A stretch of 64,000 nucleotides of DNA from Auricularia sp. M13 (GCA_037042915.1 CM073200.1:1-64000); one strand, 5' to 3'. Positions 41,957-53,493 are shown, numbered from the stretch's first letter. The notes: generated by a model not told the origin, from the sequence alone. A program made the numbers and translations.

Positions 41957-42476
41957 TCAGCTACCGCGGTACGTAGTATAAGAATAAGGGCTCAGCAACA
42001 GTGGGATGTGGTAATGCTCGTCTGGGGTGTTCAGCCTGAACGTAATCTGTCACCGCCCTCCTGTCAGTAACATAAGCACTGGCAACGAAGGCCTACCTCG
42101 ACGAAGGGATAGAACGCAGGCTGGCCAGTTGCATCCTCCAGGTACTTTCCGGTGTGAAAAGTCATCTTGTATAAACCAGGAGTCGCTTTCTTCTTCGAAT
42201 CCAGCAGGTCGCTGCAGCGTCCATCTCCATCCGTAGCCCTGGATCCGTGAAGATCAGCGCTCAATCTGCCTTGCGCTCCAGCTTCTCCGCGTACCCCGTG
42301 GCGAGAAGCCTGTGCGTCGCAGCAGCAGTGGATTCCTCGATGTGGAACAGTCCCACAGGGATGCCAGCAGCAGGTCTGCCCTTCATCACGTCGAGCACTG
42401 CTGCATCTCAGCAAAACTAACGCGAAGCTGTCGCTCAACACCGACCATGGCAGGTAATCGGAGAGCGCTTGGACAT
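41957..42476 (-). CDS. 5-hydroxyisourate hydrolase, copy A
   Basis: Four exons. [19 protein letters not shown] (ATG at 42476), after a 45-48 nt intron inserted right behind the catalytic-type His, continues [14 protein letters not shown]. Next come [33 protein letters not shown] and FYPFVEITFRLN, then [20 protein letters not shown]. It has all HIUase marks: the N-terminal [20 protein letters not shown], and the C-terminal YRGS that distinguishes HIUase from transthyretin. Function by family: second step of urate breakdown, 5-hydroxyisourate to OHCU. No clear PTS1 follows YRGS. It is a tandem paralogue of copy B with the same intron positions. It lies 54 bp from the BRCA2-like start codon. Confidence 0.88.
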
Positions 42477-42609
42477 CAGGCGATTCTGAGTCAGTATCTG
42501 GAGGTCGACACCGGCGTCGAGGACAAACAGCGCAGCAAAATTCCGTCGGCTCTGAATCTGGCCAGCAAAACTCAAACTCTCTGCAGACGTAACAATTCTC
42601 GATTGTCGC

Positions 42610-43145
42610 CTAGCTACCGCGATACGTGGTGTATGAATGCGGGGCTAATAACAACGGGATGTGATAGTGTTCATCTGAAGACGACAGTCTGAAGGTGATC
42701 TATAGGGAAAGCATTGCGTGATATCACTATCAGCAGCTCAAGTAACAGGTAGTATGTGCTCACATCAACGAAGGGATAAAAGGCAGCTTGCTTTGTGGCT
42801 TCTTCAAGGTACTTTCCCGTATGAAATGTCATTTTGTAGAGCCCTGCTTCCAGTTGAGTCGCGGGATCTAGCAGAGTGCTGCATCGGCCGTCATCGTCTG
42901 TCTTTCTGCACCAATGAACACCGCTCAGGTCCAGGTTACAAGCATCCACGCTCAAGACGAACCCTTTGGCCAAGAGGACATGAAAGGATCCCTCTCCCGA
43001 CTCTTTCATACGGCATAGTTCGACCGGAATGCCACGAGCGGGCTTGCCCAGCGCTGAATCGAGCACTGACAGCACAACGTTAGGACCGGAAGCACAACCA
43101 AGACGCGATCTATTCGATACCATGACATGTGATGGGCGAGCGCAT
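42610..43145 (-). CDS. 5-hydroxyisourate hydrolase, copy B
   Basis: Four exons. MRSPITCH (ATG at 43145) joins, after a GTATCG-CAG intron, VLDSALGKPARGIPVELCRM. Then follow [54 protein letters not shown] and the end SYTTYRGS. Reading the long open frame without the first intron would wrongly give a different N-terminus lacking the catalytic-type His; splicing restores TCHVLD. Copy A and copy B differ mainly in exon 2 and in surface residues, so the duplication is not very recent. The stop codon lies 133 bp from copy A's start. Both copies look functional. Confidence 0.88.
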
Positions 43146-43229
43146 GACGACGACGAAAGCAAGGTGCACGATACGACTACCAGTACAAATACAAATAACT
43201 CAACTTATACTTACAGTACCCCAGAGCAA

Positions 43230-46200
43230 CTACCAATCCCCGTCGAACCGACTCAGAAGCGCAACCGAGTCCTCGACATCCCTTTGCGCCTTCTTGCGGC
43301 GATAGAATATGGGGCAGTCCTTGTTCGTGCAAAGAACGTCTTGGTGTAAGGAACCTTGGCATCGTTGGCACTGCGTCCATAACCGCGCAAACTTGACCTC
43401 CATTTTCGAAGTGATGGCGACCTGAGTAGAGTGTCAGCGTCTGTGAACATACAGCAAGTTAAATGCGCACATGTTTCTGGTACAAATCGGGCATCTTCGA
43501 TGCACAATTTTTGCAGACAGCATTGTCTATCTCAAGCGTCAGACCATGCTCAATCCATTGGAGAACGCGACCTACTCTGCGTGTTGGTCGGCCGCAGTGG
43601 AGTCTTGCATCCAAGACAAGTTACAGTCTTCACGGCGAACTTCATCAGACCGCCTACACTCGGCGTTGCGATCTGGATTGCGCGCGTGTGATCGCCAGAA
43701 ACTACAAACACGAGTCAGACCCGACATTCATCACAGATGAAAACCTTACTGAGTGATTGCGCCCTCGTGCCCATGATGGGCTCGAAGATACGCATGAGCG
43801 GTTTCGTCAGCTGATTGTCGAGGTAGTAACGTGTATCGAGCGGGATGTTATTCTCAAGGACATAGATAGGGTCTTCAGACTTCTCATAAGCAGCAGCGCC
43901 TGGGGAATATTAAGCTATGCCAACGGAAGATTAACGACGCGTCTTACCCTTTATGCCTTTGATGATGACATAGGCAACACGGTCGCCGACGTTGGGAGCG
44001 GAACCTGCGTCGCGCTGCTTCATGCGCTCTGCGAGTTCAACGTGCGCCTGCTTCCCAGCATAATCTATGACGACAGTAAGTGTGATCCTCGAAAGCAAAG
44101 GGCCATCGTCTCGAACTTACCAGACTTGGCGAGTGCTTTAGTGATAACGAGGAGCGACATGTCAATCTTGTTCTGCAGTAAGTCGCCAATCGTTTTCTTC
44201 ACGTGGTTAATCGCGCCATCGAGGTCCTGGTCAATCAACATCTTGTGCAAAACCGTGTCGATTGTCGTAGAGACGAGTCGACAGTTGTCGCGGCGGACGG
44301 ACTAATCCACACGATGAGCATGCGCAGCGGGATTCGGGGCGCGCAGCATACCTCAATACCCTTAGCATCAAGCTTGTCGTACTTGTCGGTCCTGGTCCAG
44401 TACAGCCCTGCATAGCGCTTCTTGTTGATGAGCAAGTACGGCCAATACACCTTCTCGAATTCGAGCTTGACGGGCTTGACGAAATGAGTAGTAACGAGCT
44501 CGGCGGCCTCTGCACCCAGTTCCATGCATTTCGCAAGGTCGGAAGGCCCGAACTTGACCATGACCGAGTCTGTGTCGCCATATATGACCTCCGCGTCGTG
44601 GTCGAATCCATTCGCGATCCTGTAGTGCTCCTCCACGACCTGCTTGGTCTTCTCGATCATTTGCCGACCATAAGCCGTCGTAGTCGAGGAGATTTCGGTA
44701 CACGGAAGATGGCCGGTCGACGCGCCTGGGAAACCGTACACAGAGTTCGCGCTGATCTAGAGAAAACAGTGAGAAACTGGAAGTATCAGACTTTGGAGTA
44801 GCGTACCTTCAATGCAAGCTGTCGGCCATCCAACACTGCGCGCTTGAACGGGTCTGTTTCCTTCTTCAAATCGGCCTTGGCGCGCTTACGAGCGCTGAGG
44901 AGGTGTTCAAGGATGATTGGCAACAGGCCCTTGCGCCGCGAAGGTTTGATAAAGAAGGCTATGTCATAGTCAGAAGACGAAATGCAATCGCCAGGAGCTG
45001 CTTACTGTTCTGCGGGGTCTGCGTGTAATCCACATCCTTGACGAGGCTAAGCCTATCGATTGTCGCCTTGTCGGTCATCGTGGTGTAGCAGATATTGTGG
45101 CCCATCATGATACTCGGGTACATCGAGCTGAAATCGAGCGTCGCGATAGGTTCCCTGTAGTAACCTGTCTTGGGGTCGATGACCGTTGCACCCTCGTACT
45201 GGTCATCAGAGCCTACGAGGGCTTAATGAAGGCACGCCTGATGCGTGAACTGGACGGTACCTTCTCCCTTCATCGCAGGTATAAGATAACCTTCCTCTTG
45301 GGCCTTGCGCATCAATTGGGAAATGACCTTGATTTGCTGTCCTCTGGCCAGAAGGAAGTTAAACGGCACGCCGGTCACACGGGCCATTTCCGTATAGTTG
45401 ACGAAACACATGAGTTTGTCCATCAGTCTTTGCGGCAAGTAGGCGTCCTGAGGTGGCGCGCGCGCGAATAAGCGACACTGGTCGCGCGGCCAATAACGCT
45501 GGTGCTCACCTTCAAGCAGTAAATAGCCAGCCGACGACGCGACTCGGCCGTACCATTCTGCAGCTCTGTGATCGCAGAATGGTGTACTTCCTCCTTTTGC
45601 TCGCCCAGGAACTGCGCGGACACCGCGTTAAGCGAGTAACTGCGCAACTTGTATTCGCGCTGCATGTATTGGAACATGTCCATCTGCAAGCGGCCGTCGA
45701 TGTTGCACTCCTTTGAGTCGCGCTGACCGAACGCCTTGGACGAGAAGTGCGAGTCTTTCATCGTGGTTGGAATCTCTGCAGGAGCGCCTTGGATGATGCT
45801 GCCAGCGCATGGCAAGTTGAATACGAACTTAGCATCCGCCCGAGCATGTTGAATCCCGACACCTTCAACGCCTTCGCACGGTCCAGGAGATACGGCAAGT
45901 CGAAATTGGCGATGTTGTAGCCGATGATGACGTCCGGGTCGACAGTGGCAACGAACTTCTGCCAGGCTGCCAACAAGTCGTGCTCTTCCTCAAACGACCG
46001 TACATCCGACCCGACGATGTGCGCGCAGCTGTTGAGAGTGAACACGTTCCGGATAAACGGCTTGTCCTCGCCTTCCCGATGTTAAGCGCGTTGTCCACAC
46101 CGACCGTGTAAAATGCGTACCTTGTCTCGTGACCATGCTCGCAATCTGGATGACCGGGTCGACTTGGGCTTCAGGGAAAATACCTTTGCGACCCGCGCAT

Positions 46201-47452
46201 TCGATATCGAAACTCAAGATGCGAAGGGGCGCGGTTCTCGACCACTCGGCGTCCGGCGCGTGTGAGATGAATTCATCCCACCTTGTTGCTTATTAGCCCT
46301 GCTGAATGGGGGGGGTGAATACTGACCTAACATCCAATTCGATTTGGCATCTTGACCTTTTCTCGTCATCGTGACGAAGCTTGTACTTGCCCGCCGGGAC
46401 AGTAATCCAGTTCATACCAACGACCTAACCGCAGCTCGTCAGCAAAGGCCTTCAAACCAAAGTGAAGCAGCAAACCTTCGTGTCAATCATGAAGCGGAGC
46501 GTGTAGACCACGTTGCTCTCAAAGGTCTTCAATGGACCGTCCGGGAAGAGGCCTTGGTAGTTGTATTCGCCACGTTCAAAGACGCGTAGAGACGCAGAAT
46601 TGTCAGCACAATGCATAAAGGTCGAAGAGACGTGTACTCATCTCGAACGCGAGGAACATATTTGGGATGAGTCACCGTAATCCTGAAGAAAGGCACGGTC
46701 TCGTCGCCGCGGTATCCCCAGAGACTACGTTTGACGACCATGGTGATTGAGACAACGTTGCCAATTCTGTTCTGAGGGCCGGCGTTCACGCATTAGACGC
46801 ACGCTGACCCAAGAATGCGGAGACATACGTTCAAGTCGTTTTTAAAGGACTCCAGGTTTTCGTTCATAAATCCTCTAGGAACCGCGAGGTAGAAGTAGGG
46901 CAGGAAATCCGTAATATGGGCCAGGACGCTATTACCAGCCTACACTACGCGTCAGCACCGGTGCCCAATCTGACGAGCGTATGAACACACATCCGTGACA
47001 CCGAACATGTTGATAGCTGCCGCTTCCTCGCCGTAGTCAATGTCGATTTGTTGGAAGACTAAGTAAAATAAGAGACAGGCCACAAAACAAACTCAGTCCG
47101 CATACCGATATCATCAGTAGCTTCGTTAATGGTTACTGGTGGGCGCGTCCATTCTGACGCGCCTCCCTCTTCGCCTGTGCAGCCAGGTGAGACGATGAAC
47201 AGTCGCCACGAGGGAGCCACATACCAGTCGAAGAACGCGTCTCGGACTCGATGGCGGCAAGCGTATCCGCAAAAGACGACTGTTTCGCGATTGGGGCCGT
47301 GACCTTTCGTTTCTTGGCTGCAGGCTCGTTGCTGTGGTCCTCTAGCGGACTGGGAGGTGAGCGTCAGCCAGCGCCAGGAAATGGCAGACATCCAGGGCGC
47401 ACCGCCCATGGGGCTTATCGTCGTTGCCGTTCAGTTTGGCCAGGGTAGCCAT
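43230..47452 (-). CDS. POL3: DNA polymerase delta catalytic subunit
   Basis: Many exons. Exon 1 (ATG at 47452) is [17 protein letters not shown]; after an intron, [19 protein letters not shown] gives a basic nuclear-localisation-like stretch. Exonuclease motifs: SFDIECAG (ExoI), [16 protein letters not shown] (ExoII), [16 protein letters not shown] (ExoIII). Polymerase motifs: [20 protein letters not shown] (A), [13 protein letters not shown] region (B), and [14 protein letters not shown] (C, at 44565-44582). The C-terminus has CysA (CLGCKTPL) and the 4Fe-4S-binding CysB ([19 protein letters not shown]), ending RFDGDW. Family role: lagging-strand replication and repair synthesis with PCNA. 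Both proofreading and polymerase active sites are intact. Confidence 0.95.
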
Positions 47453-47585
47453 GACTCGTGGCGCAGGGGCAGCCTTGGTAAGGGTGTCGCGTGGAGGGAG
47501 GACTCAGACGCGCGGAGTGGCGGAACCCGAATTTTCAGTGAGCGCGTTTCGCGTTTGATCCGGCAGTTGTGTCAGTTCAACCTCC
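47453..47585. promoter_or_regulatory. Divergent promoter shared by POL3 and PSO2, with ACGCG cores
   Basis: Only 133 bp separate the two start codons. AGACGCGCGG at 47506-47515 carries one ACGCG. AGCGCGTTTCGCGTTT at 47541-47556 read on the minus strand is AAACGCGAAACGCGCT, with two ACGCG cores and an SCB/E2F-like CGCGAAA. These are MBF/SBF-type cell-cycle boxes in yeasts. Co-regulation at G1/S is inferred. Confidence 0.5.
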
Positions 47586-50424
47586 ATGGCTGCGAAGAAG
47601 CGCAAGCTGCCCAGCCAGTCCACCACTCTATTAGACTTTTTCAAGCAGCCAGTCTCATCCAATGCGGCGCTCAAGACAGCCCCCAGGCGCACAGTCTCGC
47701 AGTCTCCTGCGCCGAATGCCCGAGCCAAGCAGGTCCAAGTCATTGTCATCGACTCGGACGACGACGAGACCCCGGCGCCGTGTCCCACTCGGCGGCGCAC
47801 TCTGAATGACTATTCTGCCGAGTCCCAGGCGTCTAGCAGTCGGGTGACACTGGAGTCGTTCGGCAAGCCGCAATTCCTAGTCGCTTCGGCTGTCAAGGAA
47901 GAGCCGCTGCCATCGTTTGGCATTCCAACGCTCCTCGTACCCCGCCCGACTCCCAATGGCAATACGCCAGAAGCGGCGTCTGAGCCGGGCCCGACGAACA
48001 GTGCCAGTGTGGCGGAAGCAGGCACCGTCGCACTGTCGATTCCCGCTGCATCCTGTTCCTCAACCGAGGCTGGGAGTTCATTCTTCGACATGCTTGAGAA
48101 GCTCGAAGACGACAACGGAGATACTGGTGCTGATGACGATAACGTATGGGCTTTGGGAGACGATGAGCTGTTGGCCTTTGGTCCGGACGACGAGGACATT
48201 GACTTGAATCTCGACCCCGATGGCGATACAGCCATGTCAGAGAGCCAACCTCAGCTTGGCGATTGCACACCTGCGCCTCCCAAGAACGATCCCGACGAGT
48301 GCTGTCCGCTCTGCTCCACATCCTTCATCGACCTGTCGCAAGACGTCTGTCAGTTCTGTTCCACTGCTTGTCCCCCATCTGACTATTATTTAGGACGTGC
48401 AAGCCCATGTAAATGCTTGCCTCGACAAGATACAGCCAGAGTCATCAGGTCAGCCTTCGTCGTGCAATGGTGCCCCATCGAAAGCAAAGCCTCTGCGACC
48501 GATTTCCGCGCTCTCTGTACCATCACGTCCTTCCAACCATTCGGGCAAACACCAGAAGCGCGGTCCAAATGCCTTCTCAATGCTCATGTCTGGACACAAG
48601 GAGAACGAGGCATGGAAGGAGGCGACCGAGGCAGAGGAGAGTACCTTCAAAGGCGGGCGGCGCAAGGCTCCATTCTACAAGGTGCGACTGAGGGCGTACT
48701 CTATATGCTCTGAAAAACTGATGCATCGTCCGCGACAGGTCATGCAAGGGATGCCAATAGCCGTCGATGCGTTCCGGTATGGCAAGATCCCTGGGGTAAC
48801 AGCCTACTTTCTCTCGTACGCACTGTACCATCCACTCCCGCCTTATGGTCCTTATGCTGTTATAGTCATGCGCACTCCGATCACTACACCAACCTCTCAT
48901 CCTCCTGGAAGCACGGTCTGATTTACTGCTCAGGTATAGACTTTTTCTCGCCGCCCGTGCAGGTTTGCTCACCACGTGGCTGTAGTGACAACGGGAAACC
49001 TCATAGTTCATCTGCTCGGCGTGGATCGCAAATGGGTACACCCTCTTCCAGAAGATACACCGACTGTCATCCCAGACACTGGCGGTGTTGAGGTGACAGT
49101 CATCGAAGCGAATCATTGTGCGTCTTGCCTATATTCCTGAAACGTCTACTCAACTAACGTCCACCCAGGTCCCGGGTCTTCGCTCTTCCTTTTCTCTGGG
49201 AAGCAAACCGTCAACGCAGGCGATAGCACCTTCCATTCGTCAGGCGTTGGGACGAACAAGATCTTCCGCTACCTGCACTGCGGCGACTTTCGCGCGTCCC
49301 CGCGACATGTAATGCACCCCGCCATCAAGGGCAAGAAACTGGACCTAATATACCTGGATACCACGTATCTCAATGCGAAAGTCCGTCTCGGGCTTTGTTG
49401 TGGTATCGACACGGCGCTGACGAGGAGTGTATGTGTTCAGTATTGCTTTCCGCCGCAAGCGCAGGTTATCGATGCGTGTGCGGACCTTGCGAAACAGATT
49501 GTCGATAAGGCCACACAACTGGGTGCTGATTCAGGCTCGAGTCCGGTCAATGGCATGATGGACGCGTTCGTCAAGGCTCCGGGGAAGGGAAAAGAGAAGC
49601 GGGCTGATGGAGCAGCCATTGGCTCATCCGCTGCGAGGTCCAAGATGCTTGTTGTGGTTGGGTACGCTTACCTGCACCATCTAGCGCGATGCACGCTCAC
49701 ATAGAACCAGAACCTACTCAATCGGCAAGGAGCGCATCGTCAAAGGTCAGAAATATCCTCCTTTATCTCGCGCTGCTGACATTGACATCCTTTCAGCGAT
49801 CGCCAAGGCGCTCAATGCCACAGTCTTCTGCGATTCCCGCAAACGCAAGATTCTGCAATGCCAGGCGGACCCGGAACTGCATGCCATGCTCAGCTCGAAC
49901 TCAAAGACGTCGCTCGTCCATGTTGTCCCGCTGCAGTCCATCACGCTGGAGAAGATGGAAGAGTACCTCGAGAAGATGGACGGGACGTTTGACCGCGTGC
50001 TCGCGTTCCGTCCAACAGGCTGGACGTGCGCCCACTCTCTACCGATGCATTCCCCTTACGCATTCATTAACTATGACACAGTTACAGTCCTCCGAAGGGG
50101 ACCGATCTCTCGCCCGCCATATCGACGGTGCTCGGGCGCGCCGACAGCAAGCCGTTCACCGCGGCGTCGCTGAAGCCCGGCCGCGGGTCGAGCGCGCGGA
50201 TTATGCTATACGGCGTGCCGTACTCGGAGCATTCGTCGTTCTTCGAGCTCACGGCGTTCGCGTTGAGCTTGCAGTGGGGCAAGATGATCGCCACTGTCAA
50301 CGTTGGGAGCGCAACGAGTAGAGGCAAGATGGCGAAATGGTTTGAGAAGTGGGATGCGGAGCGGCGGGCGAGGGCTCGCATGGGAGTAGAGACAGTGCCG
50401 CACCGGACTCTGGATTATTGGTAA
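47586..50424 (+). CDS. PSO2: Pso2/Snm1 interstrand-crosslink repair nuclease (UBZ4, MBL/beta-CASP)
   Basis: About ten exons from ATG at 47586. The N-terminus MAAKKRKLPSQSTTLLDFF combines a basic patch with a PIP-like motif (TTLLDFF). An acidic stretch follows. A UBZ4 zinc finger CCPLCSTSFIDLSQD-VQAHVNACLD is split by an intron. Metallo-beta-lactamase motifs: HAHSDHYTNL (48867-48896 region), VIEANHC-PGSSLFLF, LHCGDFRAS and LDTTYL. The beta-CASP part includes GKERIVKAIAKALNATVF, then TPVSTDLSP and YGVPYSEHSSFFEL, ending HRTLDYW. All metal ligands appear intact. Family role: a 5' exonuclease that trims DNA at crosslinks. Divergent from POL3, with which it may be co-expressed. Confidence 0.92.
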
Positions 50425-51047
50425 TCAACTGTAGTCTGACTTTCTTGCTTGCCTTTGTATGTGATAATACTTGCACGGAGGTACTTCGCAGTCCAGCCTG
50501 GCCGATGTGAAGCCTGCATTCGCCGATTCAATATTCATGTTCCAGAGAATAAGGCTGTCGTTGGGCCAGACTGTCGAAAAATACGCGTAGCACCTTTCTG
50601 TAGCAAGCGAGAGGTCTATAACAGGGCAAAAAGTGCGATGCCTTGCCAGTGCTTGGCCTAGCGAGCCTCAGTCTTCGAGTCCAACGATTAGGAAGCACCT
50701 CCACAGCCTGTCTGCCGCGGACGCAATGCCGAAGTAATCGAACACCACAAGCCAGGAGATAGTAATTAAATGCCGACGTGCGCCCAGCTGCACGTCAGAG
50801 ACCTAAAGCGTCAAGCGAGAGGGTGCAGACCGAAGTAACCGCCTCGTCTGACGGGTGACTGAGCATCATGGTTGTGCCTAGCCTGCGACGAGCAATTTAA
50901 GACGATGCTGGCCATAATGTTAGGTGAGTCATGTGATGAAGCAAGTTCAGCAGCTGTATGTCAAGGTGGCGTGCTGGAATTAAAGGGCGAGGGCCGTAGA
51001 CCTCGATCTCCGCTCGCACCTGACGCCAATGACCACGACAATTTCAT
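50425..51047. other. Intergenic region, about 620 bp
   Basis: It lies between the PSO2 stop and the stop of the hypothetical gene on the minus strand. Short ORFs on the plus strand (50449-50661, 50872-51270) show no recognisable features. Nothing else seen. Confidence 0.45.
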
Positions 51048-52075
51048 TCAAAAGCAACGGTACGTTCCACGTCTCTCCAAAGACAGATGTACCTTTTCAA
51101 ACAACAACATAGGAAAGCATAGGCCGCATGCAGCGTGGCCAACGATCGGACTGCGAGAGCTACTGGTCGTCGAAGCTGGACTCCTGCGCGCAATCGTCAA
51201 CATCGGTCTGCGCATCGCCCGCAGCTCGTCGACCGTAGCCCATCTGTCAACCAGAATCAACGCGGCCTGAACGTCCTCCACTGTATTGCTGGCAACAATA
51301 TCTCTCGTAGAGCCGGCCGCATTGCTTGCGAGCGGCTGGTGCAGCAGTGCGAGGTCGTCGTCGACCTCCTCCACCTTCATGTAATACTCGGCCGTTCACG
51401 TGACAGGCGCGTTCTGGGCGTCGTTCACGGTGCTGGCAGTTCGGACGGGACGTGCTGTGACCGCAGGCGATGGATGCGCGGTCCAGTCCATCATTTGCTG
51501 TCACAGCGTCAGCAGGAAGGTGCGCCGAACTTATCGTGGCACTGACCTCATCTTCAGAGCCTTTGTGCTCATCCACGTCCATGGGAGATGCGACAGCAGG
51601 GTCTGCCGCAGTGTCATTGGGATATGTTATCGAGGTCGCCGCAGTGGGCGACATCGAGCTCGTGGCCGTGGCACGCGACGGCGACCTCGACGCCTGTTCC
51701 AGTGACAGGGCGCGATTCTGGTCTGTTGGCAAAGAGCGTCAGGCGCAGAGATATAGACGCAAACGCAAGCATCCGCTCACCCGTCGCTGTGCCAGCCAGC
51801 TCGAGAATGCCTAATATTTCCGCAGCCGTATTGGGTGGCACGGGTAGGTCCTCCTCGAGTGGCTCGTACCAGACGTCGATCATCCCCGTTCTCTTGTTCA
51901 ACGAAAGGTCTCCGATGTCACAGACCGGAATGTAGTCCTCCAGCCGCGGCAGGTATACCTGGAGCTCTCCATTTTGGCTGTCGCGCTCTATCGCGGGCTG
52001 CACGCACAGTCGTGCTCGAGCAGACTCATCCAGTAACAAAACTCCTCCTCCGAGTTCGTGGTGGAGGCCAGCCAT
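51048..52075 (-). CDS. Hypothetical protein with a disordered middle, model uncertain
   Basis: Seen: exon 1 (ATG at 52075) with ELQVYLPRLEDYIPVCDIGD, then LSLNKRTGMIDVWYEPLEED and PNTAAEILGILELAG. A GTGAGC intron leads to a Ser/Thr-rich acidic stretch (ASRSPSRATATSSMSP, ASPMDVDEHKGSEDE). A GTCAGT intron leads to MMDWTAHPSPAVTARPVRTAST. An in-frame TGA is avoided only if a 42-nt GTGAAC-GAG intron is removed. The end then reads YYMKVEEVDDDLALLHQPLAS, DIVASNTVEDVQAALILVDRW and VDELRAMRRPML, stopping at 51048. The first and last parts look like real folded or helical protein, but I do not recognise the family. The N-terminus may extend upstream through further exons. Confidence 0.45.
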
Positions 52076-52619
52076 AATCTAAAGGCAGAGGTACATTTGC
52101 GTTGGGAAGGTATATCGGACGCGTCTATTGTGGGCAAGTGGCGTGTGTGGCGTGTCTTTGGAAGAAGGAAGGAACGCTTCGAGCTCCGCGTCCGGGTCAT
52201 TCCGATGTCACGTGTCGTGCGAACTCCGACGCGTGGTGCCGATGCGTTTCGAGATTCCTGGTGCGTAGGCGAGCTGTTAGAGTCCTGGAGAATCTTGCTC
52301 GGGCAAGACTGTAAGTTGAATTTGTAGACGACCAATGGAAACAAAAGGTAAAGCGTCATTACAAACTGTTATCATCAGGCGAGTTCAAGTAGATGTGGCG
52401 TATTGCGGCGGCGGCCACAAGCGACCAAGGTGGCAAAAGCATGTTAACATACTGCTCAGGAGCTACTTTTGATGAGGACGCTACGCTTTTGAAAAATTGC
52501 GATGTGTGGCATTCTCGCGGGAAGTCGACGAGCAGAATGCGACGAGACAATGTATATCCATCAGACAAAGTGAATGGGGAGTCTACGGTATAGAGATACA
52601 GGAAACGGAGGAGAGACTG
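52076..52619. other. Region upstream of the hypothetical gene, about 540 bp
   Basis: It lies between this gene's start and the TIM23 stop (both minus strand). A minus-strand frame just upstream (TTNSEEEFCYWMSLLEHD near 52060-52010, different frame from the model) looks protein-like, so an unmodelled 5' exon is possible. Otherwise nothing recognised. Confidence 0.35.
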
Positions 52620-53413
52620 TCACAGCAGGTTGCGCTTGAATGCTGACCATGTGCCTGCGACGGCAGTCATGATGAGCGACGCGGTTATCATCGGCCGTAC
52701 GCCCGCTACGCAAGAAAAATCAGCTTGAGTAGCTTGAGGCGGCGTAGGACACACCTGTGCATTTGTAGAGAGCGCCGGTGGCGGCTCCTGCAGACATGCT
52801 GCCGAGAGCGTCGTGTTTTCCTCTGAACGCCTCGATCGACGAGTTGATGCCGTTATACACCAACGCTGCGCACACAGTGAGCAAGTACAAAGGGCATGCA
52901 TGCAGCTACATACCGAGCACGCCCGCAGAGTTGCCCATCCAGGAGCCGCGACGAGTGATCGAGTTCAGGATGCTGTTAAGCCGCAGGCGCGTATTCGAGA
53001 CGGCCAGTGGTCTTCGTGCGCCCTCGCGCAGACCCCAGAGACCGCCAATGGTCAATCCTGTCTCCGGAATCAGCGTCGAAACGACTAAGCAGAGCTCGAG
53101 AAGACGCACCGGCTAGGTAAGTCGTGCCTGTGCCATAACACAAGTCGTCGCTCCACCCGCGCGACGGCAGCGCGCTGTTCGCGCCGGCAATTTCGTTGAT
53201 TTTGTCGTCGTCAAGGAGCAGGTAGTCGAGCTTGTCGCCGATGGACGCGAGCGGGTGCAGGCGCGCGGGGTCGAAGGCCGCGCCCAGCAGGTCCGCCGCA
53301 GACTTGGGCTCGTCGGGCCGCGAGCTGGAGCTGGAGCCGACGCTGCTGAACTGGGCGGCGCGCAGGGTGTCGGCCGCGGTCTGCTCTTTTGGCGTCGTGG
53401 ATGACGAGGACAT
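52620..53413 (-). CDS. TIM23: Tim23, pore subunit of the mitochondrial presequence translocase
   Basis: Four exons from ATG at 53413 (MSSSSTTPKEQTAADTLRAA). The intermembrane-space N-terminus contains FDPARLHPLASIGDKLDYLLLDDDKINE, the Tim50-binding region. It is followed by CYGTGTTYLAG-LTIGGLWGLREGARRPL, then LRLNSILNSITRRGSWMGNSAGVLALVYNGINS and the last PRAT-type helices GAATGALYKC and MITASLIMTAVAGTW, ending FKRNLL. Lengths and the PRAT signature G-x2-RG-x3-G-x3-G agree with Tim23. It would lie in the inner membrane and conduct presequence proteins. It is divergent from the TPR gene across 80 bp. Confidence 0.93.
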
Positions 53414-53493
53414 GGGTGGCAGCGAAAAAAGTGCGAAGGACCCGGCCGCGGAACTTTGCCGATTTCTTCATTGTCAAGCCCGCTGCCGCCGCC
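53414..53493. promoter_or_regulatory. 80-bp divergent promoter of TIM23 and the TPR gene
   Basis: The start codons of TIM23 (53411-53413, minus) and the TPR protein (53494, plus) leave only 80 bp for both promoters and 5' UTRs. No TATA box is visible; the sequence is GC-rich with GCCGCCGCC just before the TPR start. Confidence 0.5.

Noticed and set aside
41957-42476. HIUase copy A as a frameshifted pseudogene
   Set aside because: The apparent frameshift before VLDVMKG disappears when the 45-48 nt intron behind TCH is removed; copy B has the same intron.
43000-43145. Copy B of HIUase lacking its catalytic-type His
   Set aside because: That reading came from translating through intron 1; starting at 43145 and splicing gives MRSPITCHVLD.
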